Assembly: GCF_003151135.1 (NCBI RefSeq)
Contig: NZ_QEQK01000002.1
Span: forward strand, 218,972 to 282,971
Length of the DNA: 64,000 nucleotides
From: Abyssibacter profundi
GTDB lineage: Bacteria > Pseudomonadota > Gammaproteobacteria > Nevskiales > OUC007
Direction: 5' to 3'
How positions within the stretch are numbered: position 1 is the stretch's first letter; the number at the start of each line of letters is the position of its first letter. The notes under the pieces were generated by a model that was given only the letters and a program-made list of their open reading frames with translations, ran no database searches and had not been told where the DNA came from. Below, piece after piece: positions 25,031-33,977 of this stretch. The translations under genes and the position numbers were made by a program.

Positions 25031-26287
25031 ATGAGTATTGAAGTCAAAGTGCCGGCATTGCCGGAGTCGGTGACCGAAGCCACCGTGGCTGTTTGGAACA
25101 AAAAGCCAGGTGATCGTGTCTCGCGAGACGAGAACATCTGCGAACTGGAAACCGACAAGGTCATGCTGGAAGTGCCTGCCGTGGCCGATGGCGTGCTCAA
25201 GGAAATCAAGGCCGAGGAGGGCGCCACCGTCGGTTCGGGTGACATCATCGCCGTGCTGGAGGAAGGTGCCGGCGGCGGAGATGCCGATGCCGGAGACGGG
25301 TCGGCGGATAGCGATGACGCCGAAGGCGACAGCAACAAGGCAGATGCGGATGATCGCGACACGCCGCCACTGAGCCCCGCGGTTCGCAAGTTGGTGGCCG
25401 AGCACGACCTGGACCCCAGCAAGATCGAGGGAACTGGCAAGGGTGGCCGCATCGTCAAGAGCGATGTCGAGGACTATCTGGCCAAGCAATCGGACGACCA
25501 GTCAGCGTCGAAATCCGACGACGGCGGATCGAAGAGCGAATCCAAACCCGCACCCAAGTCAGACCCCGTGAGCGTGCCCAGTGGCGACCGCGTCGAGCAG
25601 CGTGTGCCGATGACGCGTATCCGCAAGCGCATCGCCGAGCGCCTGGTTGAGGCCCAGCAAACGGCCGCCATGCTGACGACCTTCAACGAGGTCGATTTGC
25701 AGGCCGTTATGGATCTGCGGGCACGCTACAAGGACAACTTCGTCAAGTCCTACGACATCAAGCTGGGCTTCATGTCCTTTTTCGTGAAGGCCGCAGTTGA
25801 AGCGCTGAAGCGCTATCCCATCGTCAACGCTTCGATTGACGATGATGATGTGGTGTATCACGGCTACTACGACATCGGGATCGCCGTGTCGACCGAGCGC
25901 GGGCTGGTCGTGCCGATTCTTCGGGACGCCGAGTCCATGAGCTTTGCCGAAATCGAGCAGGCCATTGCCAACTACGGCAAGAAGGCGCGCGAGGGCAAGA
26001 TCACCATGGACGACCTGCAGGGTGGGACGTTCTCCATTACCAATGGCGGCATCTTCGGTTCCATGCTCTCCACGCCGATTCTTAATCCGCCGCAATCGGC
26101 GATTTTGGGTATGCACGGGATCATCGAACGCCCGATCGCCGTTAACGGTGAGGTGGTGATCCGGCCGATGATGTATCTGGCGCTGTCATACGATCACCGC
26201 CTTATCGACGGCAAGGATGCGGTCATGTTCCTGCGTACCATCAAAGAAACGCTGGAAGATCCGGGTCGTCTGCTACTTCAGATCTAA
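25031..26287 (+). CDS. sucB: dihydrolipoyllysine succinyltransferase, E2 of 2-oxoglutarate dehydrogenase
   Basis: The E2 core enzyme, 418 residues. The lipoyl domain (1-77) has Lys43 in [13 protein letters not shown], the peripheral-subunit-binding domain lies near 112-148 ([20 protein letters not shown]), and the catalytic domain carries His389 and Asp393 in [12 protein letters not shown]. The two linkers are unusual. Instead of Ala/Pro-rich they are strongly acidic and Ser-rich ([19 protein letters not shown] and [15 protein letters not shown]), as in salt-adapted proteins. A GGAGACGG site precedes the ATG. Confidence 0.96.
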   Translation: MSIEVKVPALPESVTEATVAVWNKKPGDRVSRDENICELETDKVMLEVPAVADGVLKEIKAEEGATVGSGDIIAVLEEGAGGGDADAGDGSADSDDAEGDSNKADADDRDTPPLSPAVRKLVAEHDLDPSKIEGTGKGGRIVKSDVEDYLAKQSDDQSASKSDDGGSKSESKPAPKSDPVSVPSGDRVEQRVPMTRIRKRIAERLVEAQQTAAMLTTFNEVDLQAVMDLRARYKDNFVKSYDIKLGFMSFFVKAAVEALKRYPIVNASIDDDDVVYHGYYDIGIAVSTERGLVVPILRDAESMSFAEIEQAIANYGKKAREGKITMDDLQGGTFSITNGGIFGSMLSTPILNPPQSAILGMHGIIERPIAVNGEVVIRPMMYLALSYDHRLIDGKDAVMFLRTIKETLEDPGRLLLQI

Positions 26288-26289
26288 TC

Positions 26290-26319
26290 TGCGATACGTG
26301 TTCAACACATTGAATCGCA
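26290..26319. promoter_or_regulatory. nested dyad between sucB and lpdA
   Basis: TGCGAT (26290-26295) mirrors ATCGCA (26314-26319), and inside it GTGTT-c-AACAC is a second dyad. It could be a leader hairpin or an operator giving lpdA separate control, as lipoamide dehydrogenase serves several complexes. Confidence 0.3.
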
Positions 26320-26347
26320 AACACAAATCAAACGAGATGGTTACGCA

Positions 26348-27787
26348 ATGAGCAAGGATTTCGACGTCATCGTCATCGGCGGTGGTCCCGCCGGCTATGT
26401 CGCGGCCATTCGCGCTGCGCAGCTGGGCATGAAGACCGCCTGCGTGGATAACTGGCTGAACCGGGACGGCAACCAGGCTTTTGGTGGGACCTGTCTGAAT
26501 GCGGGCTGTATTCCTTCCAAAGCCTTGTTGGAATCGTCGGAGTTGTATCACCGCGCCCAGCACGAATTTGACAAGCACGGCATCGCCGCCGGGAAGATCA
26601 AGCTGGACCTGGAGGCCATGCATGCCCGTAAGTCCGGCATTTGCAAGCAGATGAACGGCGGCGTGCAGGCGCTGTTCAAGTCCAACGGTGTGGAAGGCAT
26701 TGCCGGTACCGGCACCGTGCTGGGGTCCGGCAAGGTCAAGGTCACGCCCGTGGACAAGGGCGACAGCAAGGAACTGAGCTGCGAGCACATCATCATCGCC
26801 AGCGGCAGCTCGCCCGTGGAGCTCAAGATTGCGCCGTTCGACGGTGATCGCATTGTTGATTCCTGGGGTGCATTGGAATTCTCCGAAGTACCGAAACGCC
26901 TGGGCATCATCGGTGCCGGGGTGATCGGTGTGGAACTGGGCAGTGTCTGGTCACGTCTGGGTGCCGAGGTCGTGCTGCTGGAGGCAATGGACCAATTCAT
27001 TCCGGTGGCCGATCAGCAGATTGCCAAAGAAGCCGCTCGCCACTTCAAGAAACAGGGTCTGGATATCCGTCTCGGTGCCCGCGTGCTGGGTGCCAAGGCG
27101 CAGAAGACGCAGGTGAAAGTCGAGTATCAGACGGGTGACGACAAGCACAGCGAAACCTTTGACCGGTTGGTCGTGGCCGTCGGGCGCCGTCCGAATACCG
27201 ATGACCTGTTCTCCAAGGATTCCGGCCTCGCCCTGGACGACAAGGGCTTCGTCAAGGTGGACGAGAACTACCGCACCAACCTGCCCAACGTCTACGCCGT
27301 GGGTGATGTCATCGGTGGCTTGATGCTGGCGCACAAGGGTTCGGAAGAGGGCGTGGCCTGTGCCGAGCTCATCGCCGGACAGAAGCCGCAGGTGAACTAC
27401 GACACCATTCCGTCGGTCATCTACACCGCACCCGAGTTGGCTTGGGTGGGCAAGACCGAGGAGCAATTGAAGTCGGAGGGCGTCGAATACAATGTGGGCA
27501 CCTTCCCATTTTCGGCCAATGGACGGTCCAAGGCGCTGGAAATGTCGGTGGGCACGGTCAAGATGATCGCCGATGCCAAAACCGACCGAATCCTGGGTGT
27601 GCATATGGTCGGACCCTACGTTTCGGAGCTGGTGGCCGAGGCGGTGGTCGCCATGGAGTTTGGTGCAACCGCCGAGGATATCGCCCTGACCATGCACGCC
27701 CACCCGACCTTGTCGGAAGCCGTCCACGAAGCGGCGCTGTCCGTGCACGGACACGCCATTCACGCAATCAACAAAAAGCGACGCTAA
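26348..27787 (+). CDS. lpdA: dihydrolipoyl dehydrogenase (E3)
   Basis: An FAD disulfide reductase that reoxidises lipoyl groups of the E2 protein, 479 residues. FAD-binding VIVIGGGPAGYVAAIRAAQ is at the N-terminus and the redox-active cysteines are in GGTCLNAGCIPSK (Cys49, Cys54). The NAD site is GIIGAGVIGVELGSV, and the C-terminal His-Glu pair is in HAHPTLSEAVHEA. It lies 60 bp after sucB and one base before the YfaZ-like gene. Confidence 0.96.
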   Translation: MSKDFDVIVIGGGPAGYVAAIRAAQLGMKTACVDNWLNRDGNQAFGGTCLNAGCIPSKALLESSELYHRAQHEFDKHGIAAGKIKLDLEAMHARKSGICKQMNGGVQALFKSNGVEGIAGTGTVLGSGKVKVTPVDKGDSKELSCEHIIIASGSSPVELKIAPFDGDRIVDSWGALEFSEVPKRLGIIGAGVIGVELGSVWSRLGAEVVLLEAMDQFIPVADQQIAKEAARHFKKQGLDIRLGARVLGAKAQKTQVKVEYQTGDDKHSETFDRLVVAVGRRPNTDDLFSKDSGLALDDKGFVKVDENYRTNLPNVYAVGDVIGGLMLAHKGSEEGVACAELIAGQKPQVNYDTIPSVIYTAPELAWVGKTEEQLKSEGVEYNVGTFPFSANGRSKALEMSVGTVKMIADAKTDRILGVHMVGPYVSELVAEAVVAMEFGATAEDIALTMHAHPTLSEAVHEAALSVHGHAIHAINKKRR

Positions 27788-28366
27788 ATGATGCGCAAGA
27801 CCCTATTGACGCTGGCCCTCCTGGCGCCAGGTATCGGCTTTGCCGGCCAGGCCCTGGATCTCAACTTGTCTGGCGACGCCATCCAGGGTGAGTTTTCGTC
27901 CGATACGGGCGTACTCCCCAATAGCGATGGTGTGTTCTCGATCGGCGGTTTGTATGCCGATGATGACAAGTCGGACTTCACCATGGGCCATGTGGGCCTG
28001 CTGGTGACCGGTGATGCCGGGGCGCGCAATGCGCTGGTCAATGCAGGGCTCGGTGTGCGCCTGGTCGGACTCGATGTCAACGGCGGGGATGCCACTGGCG
28101 GTGCCATTTCCCTGGGCGCTGAGTTCGATGCGCGACTGCCAGCCTATAACCGGATCGGCGTCGGTGCTTACCTGTACTACGCGCCGGATGTCTCCGCTTT
28201 TGGCGATATCGACAAGTATCTGGAGTACGCGGCCAACCTGAACTACGAACTGATCCGCAACGCCTTCGTGTATGTGGGTGCGCGCCAGGTTCGGCTGGGG
28301 TTTGATCCGGGTAGCGAAGTGAGTGTGGATACCGGTGCCCATGCCGGGTTCAATCTGAAGTTCTAG
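27788..28366 (+). CDS. YfaZ-like outer-membrane/periplasmic protein
   Basis: A 192-residue exported protein with a signal peptide (to about GFAGQA) and a beta-strand-rich body. Features such as GVFSIGGLYADD, GLGVRLVGLDVNG and a C-terminus ending in Phe are typical of outer-membrane barrels. It resembles the YfaZ family, whose function is unknown. It starts directly at the lpdA stop without its own ribosome site, so translation is probably coupled. A link to 2-oxoglutarate metabolism is not implied. Confidence 0.75.
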   Translation: MMRKTLLTLALLAPGIGFAGQALDLNLSGDAIQGEFSSDTGVLPNSDGVFSIGGLYADDDKSDFTMGHVGLLVTGDAGARNALVNAGLGVRLVGLDVNGGDATGGAISLGAEFDARLPAYNRIGVGAYLYYAPDVSAFGDIDKYLEYAANLNYELIRNAFVYVGARQVRLGFDPGSEVSVDTGAHAGFNLKF

Positions 28367-28378
28367 GAATCGCAAGAC

Positions 28379-29122
28379 ATGGCAGGTCATTCCAAATGGG
28401 CGAATATCCAGCACCGCAAGGGCGCCCAGGATAAGAAGCGCGGCAAGCTCTTCACCAAGCTGGCAAAAGAGATCACGGTGGCGACCCGCATGGGTGGCCC
28501 GGATCCGGATTCCAATCCACGCCTGCGGCTGGCGATCGACAAGGCCAAGGGTCAGTCACTCCCCAAGGACAACATCGAGCGCGCCATCAAGCGTGGCTCC
28601 GGTGCCATGGAAGGAGACGACTACGAGGAAATCCGTTATGAAGGCTACGGTCCCAATGGCGTGGCCGTCATGGTGGACTGCCTGAGTGATAACCGGAATC
28701 GCACGGTGTCGGATGTGCGTCATGCCTTTACCAAGCATGGCGGTAATCTCGGCTCGGATGGCTCGGTGGCCTATCTGTTCAATCGCTCGGGTGTGATCGT
28801 CTTCAGTGAGGGAGACGAGGCGCTGGAGGAACAGGTCATGGACATTGCCCTGGAAGCCGGGGCCGAGGACATCACGACCAACGAGGATGGCTCCATCGAA
28901 GTCCTGACCCCGCCGGATGCCTACGAGACTGTCCGCGACGCCCTGAAGGCGGCGGGCCTGGAACCGGCCCATTCGGATATCACGATGCTGGCGACGACCA
29001 GCGTCGCCCTGGATTCGGAGCAGGCCGAGACGCTGACCCGGCTGATCGATGCGTTGGATGATCTGGATGATGTCCAGGACGTCTATTCCAACGCAGAGTA
29101 TCCCGATACCGAGGCAGCCTGA
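28379..29122 (+). CDS. yebC: YebC/PmpR-family protein (TACO1 family)
   Basis: A 247-residue protein opening [18 protein letters not shown], the invariant N-terminus of the YebC family. It also has [19 protein letters not shown] and FNRSGVIVF. Members act at ribosomes on proline-rich stretches or have been reported as DNA-binding regulators. The gene begins 12 bp after the YfaZ-like stop and lies directly ahead of ruvC, its usual neighbour. Confidence 0.95.
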   Translation: MAGHSKWANIQHRKGAQDKKRGKLFTKLAKEITVATRMGGPDPDSNPRLRLAIDKAKGQSLPKDNIERAIKRGSGAMEGDDYEEIRYEGYGPNGVAVMVDCLSDNRNRTVSDVRHAFTKHGGNLGSDGSVAYLFNRSGVIVFSEGDEALEEQVMDIALEAGAEDITTNEDGSIEVLTPPDAYETVRDALKAAGLEPAHSDITMLATTSVALDSEQAETLTRLIDALDDLDDVQDVYSNAEYPDTEAA

Positions 29123-29630
29123 GCTGGGCCAGCCGATCCGCATCCTGGGAATCGACCCCGGATCGCGTTATACGGGCTGGGGTGTGGTCGATGTGCAGGG
29201 GCAGCGGCAGGCGCCCGTGGCCTGGGGCTGTATTCGATTGGGCGATGCGCCGTTCGACCAGCGGGTCCGGCGCATTTTTGAAGAGGTACAGGGGCTGATC
29301 CGCGACCACGGTCCGGCCGAGGCGGCCATCGAGGATGTCTTCGTCAGTCGTAACGCCATGTCGGCCTTGAAGCTGGGGCAGGCGCGAGGGTCGGCCATGG
29401 CTGCCATCGCCTGTCTGGATGTGCCCATCGCGGCGTATCCACCCGCACGGGTCAAACAAAGCATTGTCGGTAGTGGCCGGGCCGATAAGACACAGATCGG
29501 ACACATGGTGCGAGCCTTGTTGGGAATCAACACAAGAATCCAGGCAGATGCTGCCGATGCCTTGGCGATTGCGCTGTGTCATGCACACTGGCGCGCTTCG
29601 CCTGCAGCCCGGTTGGGGCTGGCCACATGA
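29070..29630 (+). CDS. ruvC: Holliday junction resolvase RuvC
   Basis: An endonuclease that resolves Holliday junctions. The conserved body begins [19 protein letters not shown] with the first catalytic Asp, then [20 protein letters not shown] and a C-terminal [14 protein letters not shown]. The start is uncertain. ATG codons (29049-29070) lie inside yebC and give a non-conserved extension. A CTG at 29124, just after the yebC stop with GAGG nine bases upstream, would give the standard 168-residue protein. The coordinate uses the last ATG. Its stop overlaps ruvA by ATGA. Confidence 0.9.
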   Translation: MSRTSIPTQSIPIPRQPELGQPIRILGIDPGSRYTGWGVVDVQGQRQAPVAWGCIRLGDAPFDQRVRRIFEEVQGLIRDHGPAEAAIEDVFVSRNAMSALKLGQARGSAMAAIACLDVPIAAYPPARVKQSIVGSGRADKTQIGHMVRALLGINTRIQADAADALAIALCHAHWRASPAARLGLAT

Positions 29631-30220
29631 TTGGTCGCCTCCGGGGGACCCTCATCGCCAAGCGGCCGCCGGTCCTGCTCATTGATGTGGGTGGCGTGGG
29701 CTATGAGGTTGAGGCGCCGATGTCCACGATTTACGAGTTGGGTGACACCGGCAAAGACGTGATCGTGCATACCCACCTGGCCGTGCGTGAGGACGCCCAG
29801 CAATTGTTTGGCTTCGCCACCATTGGCGAGCGGGATTTGTTCCGCGTGCTGATTCGTATCAATGGTGTGGGCGGCAAGCTGGCGCTGGCCATACTGTCCA
29901 CCATCCCGGCCGGCGAGTTCACTCGCGTCGTTGAGGAGGGGGATGTCACCGCCCTGACGCGCGTTCCCGGCATCGGCAAGAAAACGGCCGAGCGTCTGGT
30001 GGTGGAAATGCGGGGGCGTACAGATGCATTGATGGCGCCTGCCGCCGGTGGCGCAGCCATCGAAACGCGACCGCAGGATGCGGCGACAGAAGCCACCGAT
30101 GCGCTGGTTGCCCTGGGCTACAAGCCAGCCGAAGCCGGGCGCATGGTGCAGAAGGTGGCCGGGGCCGACATGGATTCCGAGGCCATCATCCGCGCCGCGC
30201 TGCGGGCGGCCATGCGATAG
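29627..30220 (+). CDS. ruvA: Holliday junction branch migration subunit RuvA
   Basis: The junction-binding subunit, 197 residues. The N-terminal OB-fold starts [15 protein letters not shown] and contains [12 protein letters not shown]. Two helix-hairpin-helix motifs follow ([13 protein letters not shown] and [16 protein letters not shown]), and a C-terminal RuvB-contacting domain has [15 protein letters not shown]. The ATG at 29627 overlaps the ruvC stop. Confidence 0.96.
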   Translation: MIGRLRGTLIAKRPPVLLIDVGGVGYEVEAPMSTIYELGDTGKDVIVHTHLAVREDAQQLFGFATIGERDLFRVLIRINGVGGKLALAILSTIPAGEFTRVVEEGDVTALTRVPGIGKKTAERLVVEMRGRTDALMAPAAGGAAIETRPQDAATEATDALVALGYKPAEAGRMVQKVAGADMDSEAIIRAALRAAMR

Positions 30221-30227
30221 TCGCCTC

Positions 30228-31274
30228 ATGAACGAGTTCAGCGAGTCTCGCGTTATCGACAGCGCCGCTTCCGGCGAAGAGGCGCGTATTGATCGGGCGA
30301 TCCGCCCCAAGCAGCTGGCCGACTATGTCGGACAGGCGCCGGTGCGCGAACGCCTGGGAATTTTCATCGAGGCCGCGCGGCAGCGTAGTGAAGCGCTGGA
30401 TCATGTGCTGATCTTTGGGCCACCTGGCCTCGGGAAGACCACGCTGGCTCATATCATCGCCACCGAAATGGGTGTCGGGCTGCGCCAGACATCCGGACCG
30501 GTGTTGGAAAAGCCGGGCGATCTGGCTGCGCTGCTGACGAATCTCGAACCCCACGACGTGCTGTTTGTTGATGAAATTCATCGACTCAGCCCGGTGGTCG
30601 AAGAGGTGCTGTACCCGGCGATGGAGGACTACCAACTCGACATTGTGATCGGCGAGGGGCCTGCCGCACGGTCGATCAAATTGGACTTGCCGCCATTCAC
30701 GCTGGTGGGCGCTACCACCCGGGCCGGCTCGCTAACCTCGCCGCTGCGCGACCGCTTCGGCATCGTTCACCGGCTGGAGTTCTACACGCTCGAAGAGCTC
30801 AGCAAGATTGTCACGCGATCCGCCGATATTGTGGGTATGGCGCTGGATGCCGGTGGCGCCATGGAGATCGCCCGGCGCTCTCGAGGCACGCCGCGGGTGG
30901 CCAATCGGCTACTGCGCCGCGTGAGGGACTATGCCCAGGTACGTGCGGATGGCCACGTGACCCAGGCCGTAGCCCAGGCGGCCATGGATTTGCTGGATGT
31001 GGACAAGGAAGGCTTCGACGTGATGGACCGCAAGCTGTTGTCGGCACTGGTGGAGCGCTTTGATGGCGGGCCGACGGGGGTTGAGAGCCTGGCGGCGGCC
31101 ATCGGTGAATCCCGCGATACGATCGAGGATGTCATCGAGCCGTATCTGATTCAGCAGGGCTTCATGCAACGTACACCGCGTGGTCGCCAGGCCACTCGTA
31201 TGGCTTGGTTGCATCTGGGCCTCCAAGCGCCGGCCGGCACGGCCGAGCCGGCGCCGGGTTTGTTTCCGGACTAA
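30228..31274 (+). CDS. ruvB: Holliday junction branch migration helicase RuvB
   Basis: An AAA+ motor of 348 residues. Walker A is [11 protein letters not shown], Walker B FVDEIHRL and sensor 1 [18 protein letters not shown]. The C-terminal winged helix has [13 protein letters not shown]. The frame is open upstream, but the ATG at 30228 is 7 bp after ruvA and matches the family. Its TAA stop touches the inverted-repeat element at 31275. Confidence 0.96.
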   Translation: MNEFSESRVIDSAASGEEARIDRAIRPKQLADYVGQAPVRERLGIFIEAARQRSEALDHVLIFGPPGLGKTTLAHIIATEMGVGLRQTSGPVLEKPGDLAALLTNLEPHDVLFVDEIHRLSPVVEEVLYPAMEDYQLDIVIGEGPAARSIKLDLPPFTLVGATTRAGSLTSPLRDRFGIVHRLEFYTLEELSKIVTRSADIVGMALDAGGAMEIARRSRGTPRVANRLLRRVRDYAQVRADGHVTQAVAQAAMDLLDVDKEGFDVMDRKLLSALVERFDGGPTGVESLAAAIGESRDTIEDVIEPYLIQQGFMQRTPRGRQATRMAWLHLGLQAPAGTAEPAPGLFPD

Positions 31275-31383
31275 GGAAGCGCTGAGCTCGTCGCTCATTT
31301 GGAATGACCAAACTTCGCTCCTCGCGCCTTGCCTAGCCTGTCTGCAGGCAGCAACCTAGCGGCGCGAATGAATCAGCGCTTCC
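31275..31383. mobile_element. 109-bp MITE/REP-like element, copy A
   Basis: The ends are perfect 11-bp inverted repeats: GGAAGCGCTGA (31275-31285) and TCAGCGCTTCC (31373-31383). The element is flanked on both sides by CTAA (31271-31274 and 31384-31387), consistent with a 4-bp target duplication, though this could be chance. It fills the whole gap between the convergent ruvB and iaaA stops. Its 82-bp core (31287-31368) matches 21780-21861 in reverse. No ORF is inside, so any transposase would act in trans. Confidence 0.75.
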
Positions 31384-32292
31384 CTAACGGAATACGCTGG
31401 CTTGCACCGGAGCATCTAGCTCGGACCAAGCGCGGAACATCCCCAGGGTGCTCATCGGCAGGCAGACCAGTCCATCGCGATCCACGCCGATCAGGCCGCC
31501 CATGCCGCCACAGTCCACGACTTGCTGAATGACCAACTCAGCAGCGGCGTGCAGGGGCTCGTGACCCAACAACATGCGCCAATGAATCTGGGCAGCGGCA
31601 TTGACGCGGATGAAGGACTCGCCGTGTCCGGTCGTGGAGATGGCGCAGGTCGGGTCGGCTGCCCAGGTGCCGGCACCGATGACGCCCGTGTCGCCGACCC
31701 GACCGGCCGCCTTGTTTGTCATGCCTCCGGTCGAGGTGGCAGCGGCCAGTCGACCTTGGCGGTCGCGGGCCACTGCGCCGACGGTGCCTAAGGGCTCATC
31801 GTGGTCCAGCACGACGGTGGCGCGTTCTCGTGCGCGCTCCAGCTGGCGCAAGCGATTGGCGATGACGAAATAGCTGGGATCTTCCGTGGCCACGTCGAGT
31901 CGGGTACAGGCCGCGTCTGCGTGTGCGCCGGCCAGCATGACGTGTTGTCCGTCGTTGAGCAGGGCGCGGGCGAGCTTCACAGGATTGCGTGGCCGTCGCG
32001 TCGCTGCCACAGCGCCACAGCGCCCTTGACCGTCCATGATGGATGCATCGAGTTCGGCCTCTCCCTGCGTGTTGAGCACCGCACCGCGCCCGGCGTTGAA
32101 ATGCTCGCAGTCTTCCAGCAGACAAACCGCCAGTTCGACGGCGTCCAGGGCGGCCAGCCCGTCCTGCAACGCGCTCTGCACCTGCCGGCCTATGGCCTGG
32201 AGTGCAGCCAGATGCTCGGCATAGCCATGGTCACGCTGCGGCATATCGCCGGCGCCGCCGTGTATTGCAAAGGAAACCGGGTGATGGGACAT
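31384..32292 (-). CDS. iaaA: isoaspartyl peptidase/L-asparaginase (Ntn hydrolase)
   Basis: A plant-type asparaginase/isoaspartyl dipeptidase of 302 residues. It starts with FAIHGGAGDM. The autocleavage site is the Thr in PLGTVGAVARD, which becomes the catalytic nucleophile of the beta subunit, followed by AATSTGGMTNKAAGRVGDT and TTGHGESF. It hydrolyses beta-aspartyl dipeptides and asparagine. The gene is convergent with ruvB and divergent from ybgC, with 85 bp between its start and ybgC. Confidence 0.9.
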   Translation of the reverse strand: MSHHPVSFAIHGGAGDMPQRDHGYAEHLAALQAIGRQVQSALQDGLAALDAVELAVCLLEDCEHFNAGRGAVLNTQGEAELDASIMDGQGRCGAVAATRRPRNPVKLARALLNDGQHVMLAGAHADAACTRLDVATEDPSYFVIANRLRQLERARERATVVLDHDEPLGTVGAVARDRQGRLAAATSTGGMTNKAAGRVGDTGVIGAGTWAADPTCAISTTGHGESFIRVNAAAQIHWRMLLGHEPLHAAAELVIQQVVDCGGMGGLIGVDRDGLVCLPMSTLGMFRAWSELDAPVQASVFR

Positions 32293-32330
32293 GTCTGAAT
32301 CCGTGGCGAAGCAGGGGTGAATAATACGCG

Positions 32331-32379
32331 TATAATCAGCGCTTTATGTATTCGATTGGCAGGGAACGCCAGCGCTGAT
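32331..32379 (+). promoter_or_regulatory. -10 box and 9-bp inverted repeat ahead of ybgC
   Basis: TATAAT (32331-32336) is a perfect -10, with only a weak -35. ATCAGCGCT (32335-32343) overlaps it and is mirrored by AGCGCTGAT (32371-32379), which reaches into the ybgC start codon. A hairpin here would hide the start; a protein bound to the dyad would block the promoter. Confidence 0.45.
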
Positions 32380-32788
32380 GAGCGACGAGACCTTCTGGTG
32401 GACGACACGTGTTTACTACGAGGACACCGACGCCAGCGGTGTGGTTTATCACGCCAATTACCTGCGCTTTCTTGAGCGGGCCCGTACGGAGTGGGTGCGC
32501 TCGCTGGGATGGTCCCAGGAATCCCTGCGTCACGAACTGGATCTCTGTTTTGCGGTCAGTGAGATGACCACGCGATTTCGTGGGCCGGCTCGTCTGGATG
32601 ATCAGCTCGCCATCTCGGTGCGCGTCATCCAACAGCGGCGTGCGAGCTTGCGATTTGCACAAACCGTGCATCGGGATGCCCCCGATGGTGCGTGTTTGAT
32701 CGAGGCCGAAGTCCGCGCGGCCTGTCTGACCGAATCGACTTTTAAGCCGCGCGCGTTGCCGGCTTCGTTTTTTGGGAGCACCGCATGA
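32378..32788 (+). CDS. ybgC: acyl-CoA thioesterase YbgC of the tol-pal cluster
   Basis: A hot-dog-fold thioesterase of 136 residues. VYYEDTDASGVVYHANYLRF holds the catalytic Asp17 and His25, and EMTTRFRGPARLDD is typical of YbgC. It acts on acyl-CoA or acyl-ACP near the inner membrane, with a suggested link to phospholipid synthesis. It is the first gene of the tol-pal operon; its stop overlaps tolQ by ATGA. Confidence 0.94.
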   Translation: MSDETFWWTTRVYYEDTDASGVVYHANYLRFLERARTEWVRSLGWSQESLRHELDLCFAVSEMTTRFRGPARLDDQLAISVRVIQQRRASLRFAQTVHRDAPDGACLIEAEVRAACLTESTFKPRALPASFFGSTA

Positions 32789-33495
32789 ACAACGAGCTGT
32801 CGCTCACCCATTTGATCTTCGATGCCAGCCTGCTGGTTCAGCTGGTGATGGCTGGCCTGATGCTGGCATCGCTGCTGTCGTGGCTCATTATTGTGTCCAA
32901 ACGCCGCATGCTGGGGCGTACGCGTCGGCTGGCCAACCGTTTTGAGGACCAGTTCTGGTCGGGCGGGCAGCTATCGGAGATTTATGACCGCGTGCGGGTC
33001 AGCGACCACGCCGATCACGGCATGGAGGCCTTGTTCCTGGCGGGGTACGAGGAGTACCGCCGACAGCGTGCGGCCCTGCAAAAAGAGGGTGAGCGTGCAG
33101 GTGACGAAGGCGCGGCCAGTGCGGTGCAGCGTGCCATGCGCGTGGCGCAGATGCGTGAGGTTGACCGCATGGAAGGCGGGCTACCGGTCTTGGCGACCAT
33201 TGGTTCGACCAGCCCCTACGTCGGCTTATTCGGCACCGTCTGGGGCATCATGCATGCGTTTATTGCCATTGGTAACGTCAAACAGGCGACCCTGGCGATG
33301 GTGGCACCGGGCATTGCCGAGGCGCTGATTGCCACGGCCATCGGCCTGTTTGCGGCCATCCCGGCGGTGATCGCGTTCAATATCTTCACCAGCCAGGTGG
33401 ATCGATTGGAGAACCAGTTCCAGGCCTTCTCCGAAGAGCTGGTCGGCATTCTCGAACGCGGCCTGCAGAACGTGTCGCGCCGGCCCGAGGCCTAG
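32785..33495 (+). CDS. tolQ: Tol-Pal system proton channel subunit TolQ
   Basis: An inner-membrane protein of 236 residues, an ExbB/MotA relative. Three membrane helices lie near residues 15-40, 135-160 and 170-200. The motif GSTSPYVGLFGTVWGIMHAF and a following LIATAIGLFAAIPAV are diagnostic. With TolR it converts the proton gradient into TolA movement, which pulls the outer membrane inward at division. Confidence 0.96.
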   Translation: MNNELSLTHLIFDASLLVQLVMAGLMLASLLSWLIIVSKRRMLGRTRRLANRFEDQFWSGGQLSEIYDRVRVSDHADHGMEALFLAGYEEYRRQRAALQKEGERAGDEGAASAVQRAMRVAQMREVDRMEGGLPVLATIGSTSPYVGLFGTVWGIMHAFIAIGNVKQATLAMVAPGIAEALIATAIGLFAAIPAVIAFNIFTSQVDRLENQFQAFSEELVGILERGLQNVSRRPEA

Positions 33496-33497
33496 TC

Positions 33498-33929
33498 ATG
33501 GCACGCCGCAAGCTCGCTGCCGAAATGAACGTCGTGCCCTATATCGACGTCATGCTGGTATTGCTGGTGATCTTCATGATCACCGCGCCGCTGCTGACCC
33601 AGGGGGTGGATGTCGATCTGCCCGATGCCAATGCCGAGCCCATGGCGGTCGATTCCAATAACGAGCCGGTGATCCTATCGGTCGATGCGGCAGGCGACAT
33701 GTATTTGTCCATCGGGCCCGACCCCGAATCGCCGATTGGTCGTGAAGAAGTGATCCGCATCGTCGAGACCGCGAAACGTAGTCGCCCGGATCTGTCGGTG
33801 GTGCTGGAAGGCGATGGCCGGGTTGATTACCAGTCGATCATGCGGGCGATGACCACCTTGCAGGCCGCCGGCATCGCCCGCATCGGCTTTGCAGCGGATC
33901 CGGAAGTCCTGCAGCCCTCGGGTTCCTGA
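33498..33929 (+). CDS. tolR: Tol-Pal system protein TolR
   Basis: A 143-residue ExbD relative with one N-terminal helix. The sequence NVVPYIDVMLVLLVIFMITA contains the proton-carrying Asp in YIDVMLVLL. A periplasmic domain follows (VDVDLPDANAEPM, LEGDGRVDYQSIMRAMTTLQ). It starts two bases after tolQ. Confidence 0.96.
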   Translation: MARRKLAAEMNVVPYIDVMLVLLVIFMITAPLLTQGVDVDLPDANAEPMAVDSNNEPVILSVDAAGDMYLSIGPDPESPIGREEVIRIVETAKRSRPDLSVVLEGDGRVDYQSIMRAMTTLQAAGIARIGFAADPEVLQPSGS

Positions 33930-33977
33930 TGCGTCGACTTTTGCTGCGAATGACACCAGGCATCGGGCCGCGCTGAC

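Noticed and set aside
28387-28400. A third copy of the dispersed repeat, suggested by GGTCATTCCAAAT
   Set aside because: The match is confined to a few bases that encode the conserved GHSKW N-terminus of YebC. The flanks do not align with the repeat.
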